The notes under the pieces: generated by a model
What the model was told of the DNA's origin: nothing
What the model saw: the letters and a program-made list of their open reading frames with translations, nothing else
Database searches by the model: none
Part shown: positions 25,250 through 39,529 of the stretch, one piece after another
How the letters are laid out: every line of letters starts with the position of its first letter
Position numbering within the stretch: position 1 is the stretch's first letter
Made by a program: the position numbers and the translations under genes
Source: Magicicada septendecula
Taxonomy: Eukaryota > Arthropoda > Insecta > Hemiptera > Cicadidae
Length of the DNA stretch: 64,000 bases
Reading direction: 5' to 3'
NCBI GenBank assembly: GCA_034769895.1
Contig: CM068372.1
Span: 369,539,258 to 369,603,257 of the forward strand

Positions 25250-25640
25250 AAGCTCAGCTTTGAAACTATAGATTTCAGAAAGCTTACTATTATCTTCTTC
25301 TGATAGTGCCTATCCGTTCCGGATGTTGGATATCATGCAGACTATTTTAACTTTCTGCACTGCTGCACGGAATAAGTCAGTTGTATTCATGCCAAACTAG
25401 GTCCTTCAATTTCTTATCCATGATACTCTCGGTCCACCAAATCCTCTCTTTCCGAGTACTTTTCCCTGTAGTATGGACTGCAATAAGTAAAATCTCTGTT
25501 CATTTCTCATGAGATGTCCCAAATTCTGAAGCTTTCTTACCTTCACTGTGTTAGTAACTTCCCTACTAGTATGGTTACTAGTATAGTTGAGAATATTCAC
25601 ATACAATTCACGTCTTCCTCTGTATTTCAAATATTAGGCA
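25250..25640 (-). pseudogene. LINE reverse transcriptase C-terminal remnant
   Basis: The minus-strand frame gives TVKVRKLQNLGHLMRNEQRF, LLQSILQGKVLGKRG and GGPRVSWIRN. This is the 'GH-MRN ... ILQGK--GKRG-GR--SWLRNLR' tail of an insect non-LTR element. The 5' end and catalytic core are absent. Confidence 0.7.
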
Positions 25641-25870
25641 CAAATTGCCTGTTACGGTACCTATCTCTTCCTTGGCTTTTCAAGACTTATTCTTCCTGAG
25701 GTCTGACTGGGTCCATTCTGCGCATGTGATCGACCAACTTTCTTCCATTAGCAGTTATTTTATTATCCTGCCAACTATGTAGGTGCAATTCTGATCTTAT
25801 GTCCGCGTTACGTATCCTGTCGTATCTTCTACATCTTTTCAAAGAACTCTGAGGAATTTCACCTCTGTAG
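25640..25870 (-). pseudogene. second LINE C-terminal remnant
   Basis: The minus strand reads YDRIRNADIRSELHLHSW and VDHMRRMDPVRPQ. The 'RIRNADIR-EL' and 'W-HM-RM' pattern of LINE tails is clear, and distinct from the family next to it. Confidence 0.55.
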
Positions 25871-26025
25871 TGGTGACACTGTGTCTACTGTATGTACGCT
25901 CTCGTAAAATTTAAATTACTTTCAATGCGTCGGAACACAGACTTATTCATGTTATTGTAATTATTTTCATCATTCAATAAAAATAAAAATATAACTTCTT
26001 AACTATATACAAATTAACTAGCTGT

Positions 26026-27080
26026 TACCCGCGGTTTCGCACGCGAATATTGGAGTTTTAATAAGTATTTCAATATACTTTTTATTGTCTGTCTATATGG
26101 CGTTCTGTCAGCTCGTATAACAATTTTGTACTCGTTAGTCAAATTCTCTCCAAAGCTGTTTTCAACACTTGTACTATTTTAACTTGTACTAAATTTTTAT
26201 GTTGGTGCAACAGCCTTTGGAGATTTAAAAGTACACGTTTATAAAGCCTTTGGAGATATTTATAAAGTACCTGTTAAACAAAAACGCTAAATTCTTTATT
26301 TTTAAGTGTTACTGTGTTAGAAGCATTGTATAACACATTAAACGTTATGTTTTCTTCAACCATGGCTTTTATTTATTTCAGCAGTAAACTAAAAACCAAA
26401 AACCGTTGTCACCTAACCTCGCAAATGAAAACAACACGTATTTTCGCTTTGCATTAGGACAATTTACAATTAGTACACTTCTTTTTTTCAACATCGTAAT
26501 ATATCGATACAATCGCATATTATATGAAACATCGAAAATGTACTACAGGCATGGATAATTGTACAGTTCCGATGCCGCTAAATAGCTTTTGTTTATTTAC
26601 TTGTTACTATGGTAATTAATTCTGGTCTCCATGGTGTTTTGACATCTTTAGTAGTAGTATTTAATATATTTCATTACTTATTCATTGCATCATCAAAAAT
26701 ACGTAAACGTAAATTTTATAATCGTTTAAGACAATTACAAAGTATTTAGACGTATCTGTATACAAAATTACAAAACAACGGATAAAGGTACAGTTCCGAT
26801 GCTGCTAAATTTCATTTCTTTATTTACTTGTTACTACAGTAATTAATTCTGGTCTCCATAGTGTTGATGATATATTTGTCGGCGTCACCGAAAAGGCACA
26901 ATTAAAAGGGCCTAATTCGTGCGAACGGGGCAAAATATCAAATTCCAAGTTAGACAGTATTTTCGCCTTGTGTCAAAGGTTAACTGTGCAAAATTTGGTG
27001 GCAATCGGTGTAACGGCGTGGATTTGTATTCAGTACCCATAAACCCTCAGACTTTGAGTTTTATACATATAGATTATATA
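26026..27080 (+). repeat. repeat beginning 'tagctgttacccgcggtttc'
   Basis: The start 'actagctgttacccgcgg' and the end 'aatcggtgtaacggcgtgg ... ttatacatatagat' are the typical ends of a widespread arthropod repeat type that I cannot name surely. A segment of about 90 bp is duplicated inside (26555-26640 and 26780-26870; shared 'tacagttccgatgc' and 'taattaattctggtctccat'). Confidence 0.6.
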
Positions 27081-27119
27081 TAATAGCTTATTAAGTGTAT
27101 ACATAAATGAAATGAAATT

Positions 27120-27800
27120 ACACTAGTAAGCTCCCAGAGGCGCAGAATTCGCACTACACTCCCTGGGCCTCACTATTCTGAACAAAGTACGTTTATTATT
27201 ATATACATTTCGATATTAAATAATTTTCAATTATGGGAAACATGATAAAAATCGTGATATCTCTACTATTTTTTTACTAACATGCCAAAATGGAGCACCT
27301 TATCATACAGTTAACACTAAAATTCTAAACATTCGATCTGGTTTCAATAACTTTTAGTCTGACACCCTGCTAGGTTTTCACAATTAAAAAAAAATGTTGA
27401 CTTCTTTTTTTGTGCCCTGGATCGAAAATTTTGAAAGTTCCAAAACTAAACACTACAGATGAAAGATGTCAGTTAAAATTGTCTTTAATTTTATATTCCA
27501 CATGAATATTTGTGATGTTACCTAAACTTTAAGCAACTTTTCAGGCCCTGATGTCAATTTCTTTTCCAGAAATGAACACTATATTTAGATTCTGGTTCAA
27601 ATTAACTTCAATTTTTATAGTCCACATGAGTTTTTACACCCCTCATTTTGCCCCCCCCTATTTTCGGACGGATTAAGCTAAAAAACAATAGGATTCTGTA
27701 GGGTGGACACGTATGCCAAGTTTACCAAAATCGGTTGATGCATTCAAATTTTATACCTCGAAGAGACAGACAAATAGCAAACGGTCGAGTCAAAACTGAG
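27120..27800 (-). repeat. family B dispersed repeat, copy 4
   Basis: This is an inverse copy: 'acaataggattctgtagggt' and 'caaacggtcgagtcaaaactg' are the complement of the other copies' start. 'cactccctgggcctcac' and 'gtacgtttattatt' near its other end are shared with the 47.6 kb copy. Confidence 0.7.
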
Positions 27801-27809
27801 AACTCGCTT

Positions 27810-29958
<2,149 letters not shown>

Positions 29959-30705
29959 TAGGCGGAAGGTTGCCTAAATTGGACCAATTTTAGTTTCTAC
30001 TCATCCATATACTTATTAATAATTCAATTGAAACAAAACATTTTTTTTAATATTCTACCGTCTATCCGCTTTGATGGGATAGTATTATATTTTATATCTC
30101 ACTATTAAGAGGTAAAAAATTTGATAAACAAAACTACGTAAATGGTCCAAATTGGGAAACCGGTTGCCTAAGTTGGACCTGCAGTTGCCTAAGTTGGACC
30201 TGAGAAGGGAAAGTAAAATAAGGTTAATATAAGCAAAATAATTCACGTTAAGGCGTTTTGTATAAAAACCAAACTTTTATCGAGTACTGTCATTAACTTA
30301 AACCATAACTATTTTTATGTTAAATTACATAGAAATATCAGATATTTATATAATGCTACAAAAAACTCTTAGTTTATTAGGAAAATAAATTCTTGCTAAG
30401 AAAAAACAAATTATAAAAACAAAATAACATTATTAAATAAGTATTTATAACTAAAACTATTAATATATTTTGTACAAATAGGTAGCTAAAACATTCATTA
30501 CATTAGGCATTTTAAAACTAAAAGACATAGGCACCTATACTCAGAGAGGAATGTCTTAAACAGCATCACATTCTCTATTTCTCTGTTAACCTAACTGTCC
30601 TAATGTAAAAACAATAGACCTAAGAGAATGTAAAAGCAAAAAAAAAATGTTAACTTTTTAAATTCACAAACGACTTAAAGAGTCACACCAGACATCAACA
30701 CTTAC

Positions 30706-30862
30706 AAAAGAATTAAGACTCTTGGTGTTTGTTTCACAAAATTACTTTAATTAAAAACGCTCTTTTACTTTGTTTCGCTTTTTAGAGCATCATCAAAGAG
30801 TACAAAACGATTCTAAAGTGTTTAGGTGGACTAGGATGTACACCAAAAGTCTTAATTCTTTT
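30706..30862 (-). repeat. foldback nested in the second pogo element
   Basis: Inverted ends 'aaaagaattaagactcttgg' plus 'tgt' and 'aca' plus 'ccaaaagtcttaattctttt' bound 157 bp. The minus strand contains TTGATGA, a spare T, GCT with AGC, then GAAAC (30772-30796), a decayed hammerhead-like core with C3 replaced by T. Confidence 0.6.
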
Positions 30863-30936
30863 ATAATCGTGACAATCTTTCACAAAGTGCCCAGCGAGGT
30901 GAGTGTAAACGAAACTTACAAATGATTATATAAAGT

Positions 30937-32622
30937 CTACTTGCAATTTGTACACAAATATTTTTTTATACTGGGCTTAACGTTGGCACACTTCGTATGA
31001 ACTCACAACTTACAGTTCATACACTGGATCATGTCTTCTTCCTTTTCCTTTCCACACAAAGCACAGAACCATCTTGAATCGCCTTCATCTTGATCTTCCT
31101 TGTCTTCGTTGGAAAATAAGTTTTTCTGCATAGGTTTCACATTTTTTGATTGTCTCTTTGTTTGTTGCAACTGTAGGCCTAATTTGTGTGGGCTGCTCGT
31201 TATTAAAACTGCACCCTGAGCTTGTCCTCTTCCTCGAATAGCAGGTATCTTGGATGCTTTTGGAAGTGGTTATAATTTAGTTACAGTCTTCCTAATTTTT
31301 TTAAATTTGCTGGTGTCATCGTCGCTAGTGTCATCTCCTGAAGACGAGTCTTCCATATTGTTGCACCTGCAGTCTTTGCTAGAAGTAGGTTCATCTGTTA
31401 CGTTTTCCTCTACGGTTAAGGCTTCAGACGGAGCAAAATCATGATGGGAAAATACGGTTCTATTTACAGGCCAAACCCCAGATGTGCGGAAGGCACCCTC
31501 CGCTGTCCCAACCGATGCTGCTCGTCCATATGCTTCATTTAATAGCCCAGATATCTGAAACTGTGATATCGTTTTTCCTACATTCTGGCGCAACCACTTG
31601 TCTTGTGCTTGGTCGAAGTACGTTTGCAGGTGCCCAAAAAACGCTACATCAAGTGGCTGCAACCGGTGAGTTGTATGCCCAGGCAACTGAAGCATAATGA
31701 TGCCGTTATTACGAGCGTAGTCAACCGCCTCTAGGTTTCTGCTGTGTGACCATCAAGCAGTAAGAGTATAGGCGATTCTTTATTGCAGTTTACATGATTC
31801 TTAAAGTGCTTAAGCCACGCCACAAACAACTCTGAATTTATGTACCCAGTGTCGGAAATTTCTACAACACTTCCTAGTGGAGCACCAATCTCAAGTTCTT
31901 CCTGCTTCCTTTTTCTTTTAAAAATTATCATTGGTGGTATAAAGAAACCCGCCGCATTAACAGCGCAGACGACTGTAGTGTTCACTCCTCTTTCTCCACT
32001 CGTAATGGCTCCAACTTGGTGATTACCTTTTCGAGCGATTACTTTTTGTTGTCGTTTTTGCACCGTTGTAAAGCCAGATTCATCTACATTGAAAATAGTG
32101 TTTGCTGTAATACGATTGTCATCAACAGTTCTTTCGAGTATGTTAAAAAAAATTGTTAACACTGTCTCTGTTAAACCCCTTAGCTCGAGCCATTGATGTT
32201 CGTTCTGGCTGTCGGAGGGAAAGCTGTGGATTCCGTCTCATGAACGAATAAAACCACTTTTTACCGGCCATTCTTTCTTCTTTGTTAAAGGAGTGGGGTA
32301 AGCCGTATTTATCTGCGACATCGAAAGCTAGCCTACAAACGTCTTTGATGGTGAAGCCGAAAAACCTTTCCTCAAACAAGAGAATGTGGTCAGCGATTAC
32401 TTTCTCCATTCTGCAGTGAAGATTGTTTGCCTACCAAAGCACTTTACTGAATTCGAGAACGTATTTTTACTATCAGCGTGTCTCTTTATTGTAGCATTTG
32501 GCACTCCATATACGCGCGAGCACTCATTAAGACCATAGTCACCATTCATGTACGCAGCCACGGCCATCTTCAAATTATGTTCGTTCCATTTTCCATGCGG
32601 CCCCTTTTTGACATCTTGCTAA
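30937..32622 (-). pseudogene. pogo-type transposase, broken
   Basis: In order on the minus strand: a Pipsqueak helix-turn-helix (KKGPHGKWNEHNLKMAVAAY, VYGVPNATIKRH; about 32622-32470); FFGFTIKDVCRLAFDVADK with KKWFYSFMRRNP; NVDESGFTTVQKRQQK with the first catalytic Asp; LLLLDGHT with the second; THRLQPLDVAFFG with the third; and a Cys-rich end (CALCG, CMNC, HTKCA, CTNCK). Breaks seen are a frameshift near 32150, another near 31740 right after DGHT, an in-frame TAA at about 31270 and a TGA in place of Trp near 31007. The domain order matches the intact copy at 10 kb, but sequence identity is low, so it is a different subfamily. Confidence 0.85.
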
Positions 32623-33139
32623 CCTGAACACACAGAGTCCTCCGATATATTACATACTGTACAAATTAAAATGAAAAGTAATAACATTTATAACAGTCTC
32701 CTAAAATGAACCGGTCCAATTTAGGAAACAGGCGGTGGTCCAACTTAGGCAACTGGTCCCCGAAGATATAAACATGTCGCTATCCGAATACACGAAACTA
32801 AACACTAGATTTAAAACATGTATTTAATAGCTAACGATAGACACTTGTAAAACATGGTACAGAAAATTTGATTACTTACTCTTAATGAACAGAACAGCTT
32901 AAGATCCTTAGCACAAAAATTACAACACAAACTATGAAAACACAATAACAGACAACCTCCTTCGCACAATAGCTCCAGACGACTGGCCGCTGAGTTTCGT
33001 GCATACGGTACCGCCAACAACCAGTTGTGCCAACTCAACCGTTTAAAAAACTAGTATATAGGTAAAAACAAAGGCGGTCCAACTTAGGCAACGGTCCAAC
33101 TTCAGCAACCTTCCCCTAAGATACATCCGCGAATCGAAT

Positions 33140-33745
33140 TCCGTACATCTAGATCAGCAGTCGGCGCAAGTGCGCCCGTCAATAAGGTCTGACGCGCTCG
33201 TGAACCAATTTGTAATTTTCTTTTCTTTCGGACGAAGAAACGCACCCTCACTGTGCCTGCTTCGAAATACTGTATTACAAAATAGTACCAGCCATTCACC
33301 GAACCGCGCTACGTCTTCCCCCAATACGATTGTCGACCTTGTCGCCCAGAGCCGGTAAACACCTTTCTCACCAAAGTGATTTTTTCAAATTTTACATTTC
33401 TGTGAACATTATGAAAATAAATAGTGTTACTGTGGTAAGTTCTTTAATTAATTTTTATTAAAATGTTTCCTGTTTAAGCACTTTTTTCGCATAAAATTTT
33501 GTTAGTTTTAACGTGCGTGTGCATTATGACAAACTGTTTTTTCTGATTCGGTGTTCCATGTCGCTAAATACAAGCGCAAGGGTATTATAAAGCGACAGTT
33601 AATGTTTATAACGTCCAGCTATTGAACTCCGCACCTTTCTATTTTCCATTGATGGTGTGGGGAGGGGTGCGCCCATCGAACTGGTCCTCAGTTATATATG
33701 CGCCCTCATAAATTGGAAGGTTGCCTATGACTGGTCTAGATTAAC
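33140..33745 (-). repeat. dispersed repeat D, copy 2 (inverse)
   Basis: This is the complement of 14227-14880 and lies directly beside the end of the pogo element. Confidence 0.75.
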
Positions 33746-33778
33746 ACCGTTGGCTATACTTGCTGGTATGCTAAGTCT

Positions 33779-35178
33779 ATATATGAGCAAATTGACGGGA
33801 AATTCCCCTCAAGTTGAAAGTGATGTGGGGGAAAAAATGTGTGTCATACCTTTCTAACATGGACTTTCGGGTTCTTTTGACTTTTCCGAATAATTTAACA
33901 CCATACAAAGTCCATCGCGTTGCCTATTTTTTTACATGTATTACTGAAACTCTGTACGTCTTTGTCAAAATATAATCAGAAGTAGCGTTACTTCTATTGT
34001 TGCTAAAAATAAGATTATAGCATGAAACTTAAAGTTAAAGAATCCGCGTACAAGCTAAAAACTGAATTGGCAGGTCCGAAAAATTCAATTCTTTACACTT
34101 ATTCGAGCGTCCACGTTGCCGTCAAAACTCGGTTAAAAACTGTCACATTTGTACGCAATAAGGGGCGTTTTTAAATCTTAAAATTTTAACATTAAAATCC
34201 CCTAAATACCATTAAAAAGTTTAAAAGTTTTTTTAATGTTACCACTGGTTAAAGAAATTAGTTAATCTAAAAAAAAGCAGAAGAAACTTTAGTGTTTGAC
34301 CCACCTAGGAATTTACAGACAATTTTAGGAATACAAATAGACGCACTTTTTTGAAAAAAAAAAATGCTTTTTACTAAAATAAAAATACCTACTTTTTGAA
34401 AATTAATAAATTCTGTTTTCTAATAATCTTTAAAATCGGCATTCTAGACATTTCAATGAAAATTAGTTTAACAGTACAAACATTAAAACTCTATTTATTA
34501 ATTTTAAGACACGAATTGTAAAATATAGACAATACCGTAATGTGATTTTTTTGTAGGACATAATTAAATGCCTACGCGATTTTGTAAAGTTTTAGTTAAA
34601 TACGTAATTTGATTAATTACGATTAGTCTGATTGGTAACGACTGATTAGTTATGACTAATAAATTTAACCAGTGATAACACAAGACAACACGGTTAAACT
34701 TTTTATACTTTTTAATGGTACATTCAAACTTTTTGTAGTTACGATTTCAAGCTTTAAAATGCACCTTATTGCATCCAAATCTGACACTTTTCAACCTGGT
34801 TACGTTAGTTCGAAAACGATAACATGCACGGTCGAAATAAATATAAAGAAAATAAAAATCTTCGGACCTATCAATTCGTTTATGTTTTTTATAAACGTAG
34901 ATTCTTCTTTAACTTTAATTTATGTTTTATGCTACAGTCTTATTTTTAGCAACAATAGCAGTAACACTACTTCTGATGATATTTTGACAAAAATGTACGA
35001 AGGTTTAATAATGGAGTAATGTGCCTGTAAAAAAAAAGAAAATACCCAACGTGATGGATTTTGTACGGGGTTAAATTATGATTCAGAATGGTCAAAAGTC
35101 CATCGTAGAAAGGTGTGCCACACACGTTTTACGCCTTTTTTAAACTTGAGGGTAATTTCCCGTGGATTTGGTCATATA
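33779..35178. mobile_element. large foldback element (1.4 kb)
   Basis: Arms of about 480-510 bp (33779-34255 and 34666-35178) are inverted copies that pair along most of their length. Landmark pairs are 'gacgggaaattcccctcaag' with 'cttgagggtaatttcccgt', 'gaagtagcgttacttctatt' with 'aatagcagtaacactacttc', and 'ttaccactggttaaa' with 'tttaaccagtgataa'. A 410-bp AT-rich spacer separates them. There is no coding capacity. The 115-codon frame in the right arm has no known domain and is probably chance. Confidence 0.75.
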
Positions 35179-35189
35179 CAATCAGGAAA

Positions 35190-36170
35190 TACCAAATAGA
35201 GGAATTTAAAATATCTGTTTGAGTTCAAACCAGCAATATTATCACAAGAACTAGTCTACTACGCAAAAAATCTGATCAACGGAATGAACGTTTGCTCCAG
35301 AAGATTTATCACCTGTCGATTGTTACCTGTTAATAAAAAAAGTCATAAAAATGGTTATCGAAAATGTCATAAACAAGTGGAAAGTCCACGAGGCCAAGAA
35401 GACAGCTATAAGGTCCATGTAACAACACAGTTGCCGCACCCCCCCCCAACAAAACTAATTTTAAAACAGAGAGAAAAGACAAAATGTTAAAACTTGTTCG
35501 ATTGAGGAATGGCATTCTCGGAAACCGAACTTGAGTATATCAGGGTCTTCCTGAAATCTTTTTAATAACAGTCTCTCAAACACGTTACTCAACACGAGCA
35601 GAAGCTTAACAGGTCGCTAGGTCGTCTGTTCATGAGGAGGTTTAATTGGTTTTGGAGTCTCTAAAATTTCTATATAGTCTAAGACGAATATGTGGGTGCC
35701 TCAGAGCAGACTGTAACTTGGAGCTTTGTGTGTTTAATTTTCTATTTCTGCCTTGACATATGCTGGGGCGAATATACTTACAGGAGGACAGCGATTAGGC
35801 ATGGTGCAATAATGAAGTTCATTATTTCGATTAGACTTTCATACCAAGGCTCAGCTTTGGACATTTCATTTAAATGTTTTGGTAAAGAGGCCAGCTTTCA
35901 GTATGTCAGAAAATTCCCACGGCTTACGGATTTGAGACAAATGTACAGATAAAATAGTAAGACAGGAAATAGATTGTAGTGGAGAGCCTGGAAGGCACTG
36001 TAGGAATTGGGGTTGAAGGTGACCAACCAAGCAGCTGTTCTGAACACAAAATGATTACCCGGAAAGCAACGCGTGCGCAATGAGATCTTTCGACACTGTG
36101 CAGCCAGACACCCGTTTCACGTCCAATTACTTCAGCTGTATATGAGGTCCTTTTTGCCTTTTTGATTTTT
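35190..36170. other. intronic stretch, nothing recognised
   Basis: No frame with recognisable motifs and no family match was noticed. Confidence 0.45.
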
Positions 36171-36179
36171 TTCAGAATG

Positions 36180-36640
36180 CACTATCGTTTAAGGACAACG
36201 TAGCAGAAACATTACTGTGCGGGCCAATAGACAAAGAAAGGGGATGGTGAAGTGTTTTGTTTGGAATGTCCTCTTATACGGGGCGAAAACTTGGGCACTG
36301 AATAAAGAAGACGAGTTGAGGTTACAGGCCTTCGAGGTGTGGACTAGGAGAAAGACGTAAAGTATTTCCTGGGAGGACAGAGTGACGAATGACCCTCCGA
36401 AGAATAGGAGAGAAATGGAGTGTTAGATATCATAAACGGCTGGGACACTGTGCGCGACAAACACAAGGTACTGTGACAGTAGAAACACTAAAGGGGCTGG
36501 TAAATGGAAAGCGTAATAGAGGACAGAGGAGAGAGCAGATAATAGACGATATACGGATGCAATAGCATGAAATGAAGAGACTAGCCCAGGATAGGAAAGC
36601 AGGGAAGGAACATGACCCGCCACTGGTCTACACCTGCCCC
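36180..36640 (+). pseudogene. LINE reverse transcriptase C-terminal remnant
   Basis: The plus strand gives WNVLLYGAKTWALNKEDELR, LQAFEVWTRRKT, then after stops ISWEDRVTND and later LGHCARQTQGTVTVETLKGL, VNGKRNRGQRREQIID. The 'LYGAETW-L---D-RLLAFE-W--RR' and 'G--KGKRGRGRQR' blocks are diagnostic of LINE tails. Several stops are present. Confidence 0.7.
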
Positions 36641-36727
36641 CCCCCCCAATTTATCTGAATATGTCTTAACTGTTGGGCTTCTCTGAAGCAAAACACACGA
36701 CAAATGCCCACACCTTGTTGGACAAGA

Positions 36728-37140
36728 GAAGCGAGTTCTCAGTTTTAACTCAACCGTTTGGCAGTTTGTCTGTCTGTCTATTCGGGGTATGTTTCACGAT
36801 AACTTTTGAATGCATCAACCGATTTTCGTAAAACTTGGCATGCTTGTCCATACCATATTTTTACCCTACAGAACCCTATTGTTTTTTAAACTGACACCCC
36901 AAAAAATTGCAAAAGCCCAAGTGGGGTATATTAAATTAAAATCTGCATATAGTGTTCTGTTAGGAAATTTCAAAATTGCAAAAATCTATCCGGGTGACTG
37001 ACTAAGTGGAATTTTAACACAAATCCAAATTTTGGGAATTTTTAATGTTTACTGTATGACTGCTGTACAATATTCAATTTAAAAAATTCGTAGTATAATC
37101 GCGATTTTCGTAATTTTTTGACAACTGAATAATTTCTAAT
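36728..37140 (+). repeat. family B dispersed repeat, copy 5
   Basis: It begins 'gcgagttctcagttttaact' and includes 'gtatgtttcacgataactt', 'cagaaccctattgttttt' and 'aagtggggtatatta'. Confidence 0.7.
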
Positions 37141-38094
37141 GTCGGGATTTATCCAATAATATAAAGTCAACTAATGTTGTCCACTAATATAATTATCTAC
37201 TTCATTCAAAATAATTCCGCAGCTCAGGGAGTTTACTCGTATAAAATTAAACCGAGTATTCGAAGGGCTGACCGTGCTTTCAAGTGTTACATACATAACG
37301 TCCACCTCATGTGATTTCTCAAGCACAAAATGCGTACTTACAAAAAGGTAACTTCCAACATCTTTGCAATATAATTAAAGAGTAAATTTCCACAAATGTA
37401 AGTTGGTGTTACAAAAATTGTCTTTATTCGAATTTCCACTGTTTTTATCTTATTCATAAAAAAAATTTGCGTCGGTGACCGGCTGTTCAGCGAACCGGTT
37501 CCAATTACCATCCTGTACATTTAACGGTTCCATGTTTGTCACTTCCGTAAACTGATCCAACGTGTATACAGTACATCACTTCAGAACATTCTATTCCTCA
37601 AGTACAGTCGGCGACACCTTGCTGCTTATACACAAGATCCTCAACTTTCGAACAAAATGTGTTCCCGAAAACGTGTTCGAAACTCGAATTGTCCGAAAGT
37701 CGAGTAATATAAAGTAGGCTGTATTTACTGTAGGCGTAGGCCTACTGTGCACTAAGTTAGTAGGCTCGGTTCTGTGAACTGTAGTACGCCGTACTGTAAT
37801 GTAATCGGATATTATTGTTGCATATGACCGCTCTTCCAACAAAATAATACATACTACAGTAACGCGCTTAATTAATCATTTTCGTACGATAGTAATGTTT
37901 ATACGCACTGTTTTCTGAACAGCCTACACCACAGTCTAAGTATATAGGCCTAATAAAAATTAATTGCTTTAACACTTTGCATTATATTTATACTAAGAGA
38001 TTAACTTCTATCGTGGTGTATTCATTGTTCATAACCTACAGATACCATACATATGATTTGTATTAAAGTTTTAATTACTCACATTCTTAATTTC

Positions 38095-38123
38095 GATCGA
38101 TTTCGGTCACAGACCATCGTCAG
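38095..38123 (-). ncRNA. hammerhead-like core, 38.1 kb
   Basis: CTGACGA, a spare T, GGTC with GACC around TGT, then GAA followed by palindromic ATCGAT and C. It fits the core rules with a 6-base self-complementary stem III. Confidence 0.5.
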
Positions 38124-38363
38124 GACATATACACTGTGCACTTGCTGTCACATATTGTAAACCAGTTACTATTTACAAAAAACGAATTCGTAAAATATTG
38201 ATGAATGATCGTGAAACGTACGTTTGTGTCCAAAGTTTCTCGAGAACTGATTCTGTTCGGAATTCGTTAATTAATCGTTCATTAATCAATAATTACGAAT
38301 TCGTTTTTTGTAAATAGTAGCTGTCTTACAATATTGTGACCGCAAGTGCACAGCGTACATGTC

Positions 38364-38392
38364 CTGACGATGGTCTATAACCGAAATCGATC
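38364..38392 (+). ncRNA. hammerhead-like core, 38.4 kb (mirror copy)
   Basis: CTGACGA, a spare T, GGT with ACC, then GAA, ATCGAT and C. It is the opposite-arm partner of the 38.1 kb motif, with one stem II pair lost. Confidence 0.48.
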
Positions 38393-39529
38393 GAAATTAA
38401 GAATGTGAGTAATTAAAACCTTATTATAAATCATATGTATGGTACCTTTAGGTTATGAACAATGAATACACCACAATAGAAGATTGAGATTATAAGTACC
38501 ATTACTAAGCAATAAGTGTGTGTATATTAAAAAATACATCACGTTATTATTAAGAGATTAACATTAATTACGAAAAAACCATGGTAGCAGAAATAATAAC
38601 GAATATGTGCACTTGTCTTAACGATTATTCACTTCCTCACACGTCCGTCAGTGTTCGAAAGTCCGAAGCTGTAGTTCGAAACATGAATAAAAGGTATCTA
38701 TTTTGAATGTCCTAAAGAGCGAAATGTGCGACAGTCGAATGTCCGAAAGTAGAGGATCTCCTGTATAAAGTCTGGAGACGATATGATAGGGGAAGTGAAG
38801 AGGGTGGAGGTACAACTTTGTATTTAACCACATTCCGAAAACACTGATTCACAGTCAAAGGAAAAGACGCCTACAATCGAACAGAAAACGTCTACAAGCT
38901 TAGCTTCAAAACCGCGTCCGTTGCTAAAGAAAGTTCCGCACAGCAATCGCTGACCACTTCATGTTACCGAAACGAGTCTCTGCTGCTAATAATTATACAT
39001 GCAGCAACACGCCACCAGGAGGGAGACTCGACCACGAAGAGGGATGCTCAATTTATTTGATAAATCGTCATCCATTTGTTATTAAACGCGTACTACAAAT
39101 CTGATAAACGGGGAGAAACAACAATATCACAGTATTAACGGTGATAAGATTCTCAGTGTACGTCCTGTGGGTGGGTTGTGTCGTGTCCCTGTAGGCTTTC
39201 CGCTGATTACGTCCATTCATCATCGTAAGGCATTGTCCTCGTTAAAACTACCTTGGCTTGCAGTATAGGCCTACTTGTATACTGCATCTGTTGTACGTAC
39301 TTATGTGTTACAGAGACCAACTGTAACACAGATTTTAAGTAACATCATCACATATGTGTTTCGACAAATACAACTTACATCCCGTTGCTATTCGATAGTA
39401 AACCACCATCTTGATAAACTGGACAACGGAGGAGGCAGCGATGAAAAGGACATACTGTATATTTACAACTTTAAAACTATTATTTTCACAATATATTCTG
39501 GACATCTTCTGCCTAAAAAGCATAAGTTA

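Larger units (their letters stand above)
29961..33116 (-). mobile_element. decayed pogo/Tigger-type transposon (3156 bp)
   Basis: TA duplications (29959-29960, 33117-33118) flank inverted ends built on GGAAGGTTGC then 'taa/tga' and 'ttggacc'. The word 'gttgcctaagttggacc' is repeated subterminally several times on both sides (near 30170-30200 and 32730-32755 and 33080-33110), like the repeats in the 9.5 kb element but with a different sequence. The inner transposase is broken. A foldback is nested at 30706-30862. Confidence 0.88.
38006..38550. mobile_element. foldback element with paired hammerhead-like cores and exact 12-bp target duplication
   Basis: TAAGAGATTAAC stands at 37994-38005 and 38551-38562, and the bases on either side differ, so the duplication is exactly 12 bp. 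Arms of about 180-190 bp (from 38006, and to about 38483) are inverted copies, followed by a one-sided 65-bp tail. Each arm holds CTGACGA, stem, GAAATCGATC. The 56.4 kb copy of repeat C shows the unoccupied site. Confidence 0.75.
37765..38720 (+). repeat. repeat C, copy 1, interrupted by a foldback
   Basis: 37765-38005 and 38551-38720 are colinear with 56223-56605. The shared blocks are 'ggttctgtgaactg', 'taatcattttcgtacg', 'aacattaattacgaa' and 'cgtccgtcagtgttcga', then 'gaataaaaggtatc'. The intervening 545 bp are a later insertion. Confidence 0.75.

Noticed and set aside
34672..35019. 115-codon plus-strand frame as a protein gene
   Set aside because: It lies within one arm of the foldback, has no known domain, and the mirrored arm does not preserve the frame.
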